Assembly: GCA_016867725.1 (NCBI GenBank)
Contig: VGIX01000055.1
Span: 1 to 9,146 of the forward strand
Length of the DNA: 9,146 nt
Direction of reading: 5' to 3'
Source: Candidatus Effluviviaceae Genus I sp.
GTDB lineage: Bacteria; Joyebacterota; Joyebacteria; Joyebacterales; Joyebacteraceae
Below the pieces are notes generated by a model that made no database searches, was not told where the DNA came from, and saw nothing but the letters and a program-made list of their open reading frames with translations. Positions 6,655-9,146 of this stretch are shown piece by piece (the first letter of the stretch is position 1; the number at the start of each line of letters is the position of its first letter). A program made the translations under genes and the position numbers.

Positions 6655-7122
6655 TCATCGAGCGCCCGCGAGCAGTCCCGCGACGCGCCCGGCCCAGAGC
6701 CGGGCGCGCTGCGCGTCTGTGCGGTCATTGGCCTTCCCCGCGCTGCCCGGCATTCTGCCCGGGAAGGCATCGCACGCGACGGGCTCGAGGCCGTGCCGCG
6801 TCATGAGCGGCGTCAGGAACTTCGCCCTCGCCTTCTCCGGATCCTCGATCGCGATCCCGCTCGAGAGGAACACGGCCAGGTGCGTCCCCTTGAGGTCCTT
6901 CCGCGCCAGGAACGCCTTCGCCTTCCGGTAGACCATCCCCATCCGCACGCCTGCGCCCAGCACGACGCCGTCGTAGCCCGAGAGGTCAGCGACCTTCGCG
7001 CGCTTGAGGTCAACGACCTCGACGTCGTGCCCCGCAGACCGCAGCGTCTCCGCCACGACCTGCGCATAGCGCTCCGTGGCGCCGCCCGCGGTCACGAAGG
7101 CAATGAGGGTCTTCACGCTCAT
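6655..7122 (-). CDS. Flavodoxin-fold protein, HemG-like
   Basis: 155 residues, the usual size of a stand-alone flavodoxin domain. Family proteins bind FMN and carry electrons; the HemG branch oxidises protoporphyrinogen IX. Seen: beta-1 KTLIAFV then the FMN-phosphate loop TAGGATE (11-17), which differs from the common S/T-x-TGNT form; VEVVDLKRAKVADLSGYDGVVLGAGVRMGMVYRKAKAFL (35-72), where GAGVRMG corresponds to GASIRYG of HemG-like proteins; LAVFLSSGI (82-90) with the core strand; and a final helix rich in Arg/Ala. The ATG at 7122 is chosen because beta-1 starts at once and GGAGGG (7131-7136) lies 8 nt upstream; an in-frame ATG at 7146 would add 8 residues. It follows the CPBP protease by 37 bp. 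No heme-synthesis gene is nearby, so the substrate is open. The gene contains a perfect 10-bp inverted repeat (6684-6708). Confidence 0.85.
   Translation of the reverse strand: MSVKTLIAFVTAGGATERYAQVVAETLRSAGHDVEVVDLKRAKVADLSGYDGVVLGAGVRMGMVYRKAKAFLARKDLKGTHLAVFLSSGIAIEDPEKARAKFLTPLMTRHGLEPVACDAFPGRMPGSAGKANDRTDAQRARLWAGRVAGLLAGAR
6684..6708. repeat. Perfect 10-bp inverted repeat with 5-nt loop inside the flavodoxin gene
   Basis: CGCGCCCGGC (6684-6693), loop CCAGA, GCCGGGCGCG (6699-6708). On the coding strand it covers the codons for QRARLWAGR near the C-terminus. All-GC stem, no T-run after it on either strand, so it is not a standard intrinsic terminator. In a GC-rich window of this size one such stem by chance is not surprising. 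Confidence 0.6.
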
Positions 7123-7159
7123 CGCGCTCTCCCTCCATGTCCGCATCGCCCCGGCCGCC

Positions 7160-8062
7160 TCAGGACCCCGCGAACATCAGCGCGTACGAGACGAAGATCA
7201 CGACGTCCGGCACGAAGTGGATGAACCACGGCCACAGCATCCCCCGCGTCTCGAGCATGCTCCTGCCGATGAGCCAGGCCAGGAACCCCGTCATCAGGGA
7301 ACCGGCGGGCCCCGGCGGCGAGCCGTGCAGCCAATGCGCGAGGCCGAAGAAGACGGCGGCGATCAGGAGCGTCTGCGTCTCGCCGATGACGTCGTGCAGC
7401 GTCGAGAGGATGCTCGCCCTGAAGTACGTCTCCTCGGTGAAGGCGTTGATCGCCGCGAAGAGCACGGCGGCCGGGACGAGCGGGAGCGCGCGCACGACCA
7501 TGTCGCGCGTCGGCGCGATGCCGATCACCGTCGGGACGAGGACCGCGAGCCCAGCCGCTCCCCCGAAGATCCACCCTAACGCCCTCCAGGATTCGCCTCC
7601 CCGGATCCCAAGCCATCGGATCGGCCCCACCGGCGCGTCCAGCCGGCCGCGGGCCAGGAAGAACGCCCGTCTGTCGCGCTTCATGAACCACAGGACGGCC
7701 ACGATGGCGGCAGCGACGAGCACGTCGAGCGTCATGATGGCCGCGTATCCGGTGAAGAACGGGACGCCCGCGTAGTTGAAGCTCCCCTGGAACCGGGCCG
7801 TGCCGCGGAGGAACGACGTCAGCCCCAGGGCCAGGAAGAGCACGAGGAGCACGAGCGCGTACTGCCGGAGCGGCCGGACGCGCCGCCAGACGAGCGTGAG
7901 CGCGAGGAACGCGGCGAGGAAGGCGGCCTTCGCCCAGAACGCCCACGCCGGAGCCGCGCGCCCGAGCGACGCGACGACGATGTCCGGCAGGTCCGACACG
8001 GCGAGCATGACCGCCCAGGCCGCGGCGGTCAGCGCTCCGCGTGCGGGAGAAACCACGCCCAT
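7160..8062 (-). CDS. CPBP-family (CAAX-type) intramembrane metalloprotease
   Basis: 300 residues, a multi-pass membrane protein with about 7-8 hydrophobic segments (for example near 11-31, 43-59, 68-82, 104-126, 162-182, 190-206, 230-245 and 275-298). Family proteins are glutamate-type intramembrane proteases; eukaryotic members cleave prenylated CAAX proteins, and bacterial members act in bacteriocin maturation or immunity or in membrane protein turnover. Seen motifs: EETYFR at 210-215 (motif 1, usually EExxxR); FFGLAHWLHG at 238-247 with His243 (motif 2, FxxxH); WFIHFVPD at 279-286 with His282 and Asp286 (motif 3, HxxxN/D). All expected active-site residues are present. The ATG at 8062 has a near-ideal AGGAGGTGA (8066-8074), its GGAGG core 6 nt away. 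It lies 74 bp downstream of the methyltransferase gene. No bacteriocin-like small gene is seen beside it, so the substrate is unknown. Confidence 0.92.
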   Translation of the reverse strand: MGVVSPARGALTAAAWAVMLAVSDLPDIVVASLGRAAPAWAFWAKAAFLAAFLALTLVWRRVRPLRQYALVLLVLFLALGLTSFLRGTARFQGSFNYAGVPFFTGYAAIMTLDVLVAAAIVAVLWFMKRDRRAFFLARGRLDAPVGPIRWLGIRGGESWRALGWIFGGAAGLAVLVPTVIGIAPTRDMVVRALPLVPAAVLFAAINAFTEETYFRASILSTLHDVIGETQTLLIAAVFFGLAHWLHGSPPGPAGSLMTGFLAWLIGRSMLETRGMLWPWFIHFVPDVVIFVSYALMFAGS

Positions 8063-8136
8063 GCCTCACCTCCTACCCACGGAATGCGAGAAACGCTGCG
8101 CCCCGCGAGGATCGCGTGCCGCAGGTGAACTGGAGG

Positions 8137-8841
8137 CTAGACGCTATCAGAGAAGGGCGCCGGCCGCAAACGCCGGCTGATCTCGCAGAAGAGACTGGAC
8201 CCGTCCACCTCGAGGATGTCCCCTTCCACACCGAGGAAGCGACAGAGCGCCTCAAAGCCGGCCGCGGACATCGCCCCGGCGCGGAAGCCGTCCTCGCAGA
8301 CGATCACGCCGTTGCCGGTCGCCCGCATGTCGATGGCACCCACAAGCCCCGCCGCCGACTGCGCCTCGAACCACGAGAGGCGTTCGTCCCAGAACCTCTC
8401 CGAGTAGCTTGAGAACAGCAGCCGACCGCCAGGCTTCGCGACGCGCAACGCCTCGCGGAGGAGCCGCTCGGGATCGACGCCGAACGCGCAGATCCCGTTC
8501 TGAACGCACGCCACGACGTCGAACGTCCCGTCGGGGAAGGACATGTCCACGGCGTCCATCAGCGCGAACTCGTAGTTCGTGCGGTCGCCGGCCTGCGCGC
8601 GCGCGAGCCCGAGGCTCTCCTGCGCCGTGTCGACACCTACCACGCGGCGGACACTGTCGGCCAGACGCAGCGCCACGCGCCCGTATCCGCAGCCGAGCTC
8701 GAGAACATCATCCTCCCGACCGACCCGGCTGAGCAGATGCTCGATCTCCGCCTCGAGGTACTGCTGTACGCGCGGCGACGCAAGCTCGTAGCACCGCCGC
8801 AGACGCGAACCCGCCAGTCGCCTGTCGTAGTAGTCGGTCAC
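8137..8841 (-). CDS. Class I SAM-dependent methyltransferase
   Basis: 234 residues, single Rossmann-type domain, cytoplasmic. It transfers a methyl group from S-adenosylmethionine to an unidentified acceptor. Seen: N-terminal helix DYYDRRLAGSRLRRCYELA; motif I DVLELGCGYGR (45-55), the SAM-binding loop; VVGVD with acidic Asp71 ending beta-2; ALMDAVDMSFPDGTFDVVAC (93-112) with the acidic and aromatic elements of motifs II/III; QNGICAFGVDPERLLREALRVAKPGGRLLF (114-143), the usual beta-5 and helix pair with PGG. The C-terminal third (150-220) is a less conserved cap and contains GFEALCRFLG. The start is a GTG at 8841, chosen because AGAGG lies about 6-7 nt upstream and the protein begins with the expected helix. 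An 83-bp gap separates it from the cupin gene. The substrate class (small molecule or quinone-like) is not decidable. Confidence 0.9.
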   Translation of the reverse strand: MTDYYDRRLAGSRLRRCYELASPRVQQYLEAEIEHLLSRVGREDDVLELGCGYGRVALRLADSVRRVVGVDTAQESLGLARAQAGDRTNYEFALMDAVDMSFPDGTFDVVACVQNGICAFGVDPERLLREALRVAKPGGRLLFSSYSERFWDERLSWFEAQSAAGLVGAIDMRATGNGVIVCEDGFRAGAMSAAGFEALCRFLGVEGDILEVDGSSLFCEISRRLRPAPFSDSV

Positions 8842-8924
8842 GGCAGCCTCTCGGAGCGGCGCGGGGCGAAGACGTCAGATCGCCAGGCGGTGGGTTCGAC
8901 CTTCATCGCCGCCGGCTCGGCGGA
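8842..8924 (-). other. 83-bp gap between cupin and methyltransferase genes
   Basis: This is the second-longest gap in the window. It holds the methyltransferase RBS (AGAGG, about 8847-8852) and a short open frame of 22 codons, ATG at 8906 to a TGA at 8838-8840 that overlaps the GTG start (GTGA). No strong SD precedes that ATG and no -35/-10 pair stands out. I see no clear terminator: there is no hairpin followed by T-run. Confidence 0.35.
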
Positions 8925-9146
8925 CTACTCCCTTGCGCGGTACCGGTCCCGGTCGGCGAAGAAGGCCACCTCCGCGTATCCCTCGCTCACCCGCGCCGAG
9001 TGCTCGACGCCCTCGGGGATGAAGTAGGAGTCGCCTCGCGCGAACGCGTGCCGCCTGCCGCCGATGACGAGCTCGATGCTGCCCGCCACGACGACGCCCC
9101 ACTGGGCCCCGTGCGAGTGCGGCGGCACGACCGCGTCCGCCTCGAA
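8925..9146 (-). CDS. Cupin domain protein, N-terminus cut by window edge
   Basis: 73 residues visible to a TAG stop; the frame is open to the last base of the window, so the true start lies outside. Seen: cupin motif 1 PPHSHGAQWGVVVAGSIELV, with the two metal-ligand His residues in HSH and the following Gln where many family members have Glu or Gln, and motif 2 GDSYFIPEGVEHSARV (the G-x5-P-x-G-x2-H form). Then a short strand VAFFADRDRYRARE to the end. Small single-domain cupins bind a divalent metal; many serve as sugar isomerases, dioxygenases or ligand sensors, and several are regulators fused to or beside other enzymes. The function cannot be read here. A GTG at 9128 is in frame but lies within motif 1, so it is not the start. 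The next gene downstream is the methyltransferase, 83 bp away; no pathway link is evident. Confidence 0.85.
   Translation of the reverse strand, partial: FEADAVVPPHSHGAQWGVVVAGSIELVIGGRRHAFARGDSYFIPEGVEHSARVSEGYAEVAFFADRDRYRARE

Noticed and set aside
7160-8062. CPBP protease as part of a bacteriocin or immunity system
   Set aside because: No small leader-peptide gene, ABC transporter or modification enzyme with a clear peptide role lies beside it; the methyltransferase alone is not enough.

Overview
This is a gene-dense, high-GC bacterial window in which every supportable gene is on the minus strand. Transcription runs from the right end (9146) to the left end (1). I recognise ten protein-coding genes: eight complete, one cut at the right edge (cupin) and one cut at the left edge (carbonic-anhydrase-like). 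Gaps between genes are short (12 to about 105 bp) and most starts have a strong AGGAGG-type ribosome binding site. No rRNA, tRNA, CRISPR array, transposase, integrase or phage gene was seen. The strong GC bias, the many purine-rich Shine-Dalgarno sequences and the gene repertoire fit a free-living high-GC bacterium. The small membrane-tailed lipoprotein-like protein reminds me of Gemmatimonadota/Eisenbacteria-type genomes, but the sequence alone does not fix the phylum.

Right part (9146 to about 6160), in transcription order: the C-terminal part of a small cupin; a class I SAM-dependent methyltransferase with a GTG start; a CPBP-family (CAAX-type) intramembrane protease; a flavodoxin-fold protein; and a small exported or membrane protein of unknown function.

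Left part (6086 to 1): rmuC (membrane-anchored, coiled-coil, nuclease-like DNA recombination protein); a PaaI/hotdog thioesterase; an ammonia-type NAD+ synthase (nadE); a class I fructose-1,6-bisphosphatase (fbp); a long, divergent pyruvate kinase (pyk); and a carbonic-anhydrase-like protein with the beta-class zinc motif. Spacings of 39, 21, 12, 16 and 32 bp suggest one transcription unit. It would place a gluconeogenic control enzyme (FBPase), a glycolytic control enzyme (pyruvate kinase), NAD synthesis and possibly CO2/bicarbonate chemistry under common expression. That link is inferred from spacing, not shown.

I see no clearly new system. The items most worth a second look are the unusual pyruvate kinase (631 residues, an insertion between the catalytic and C-terminal domains, altered N-terminal motifs), its pairing with fbp, the carbonic-anhydrase-like neighbour, and the unrecognised small membrane protein. 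Two perfect 10-bp inverted repeats inside coding sequence are noted as low-interest observations.
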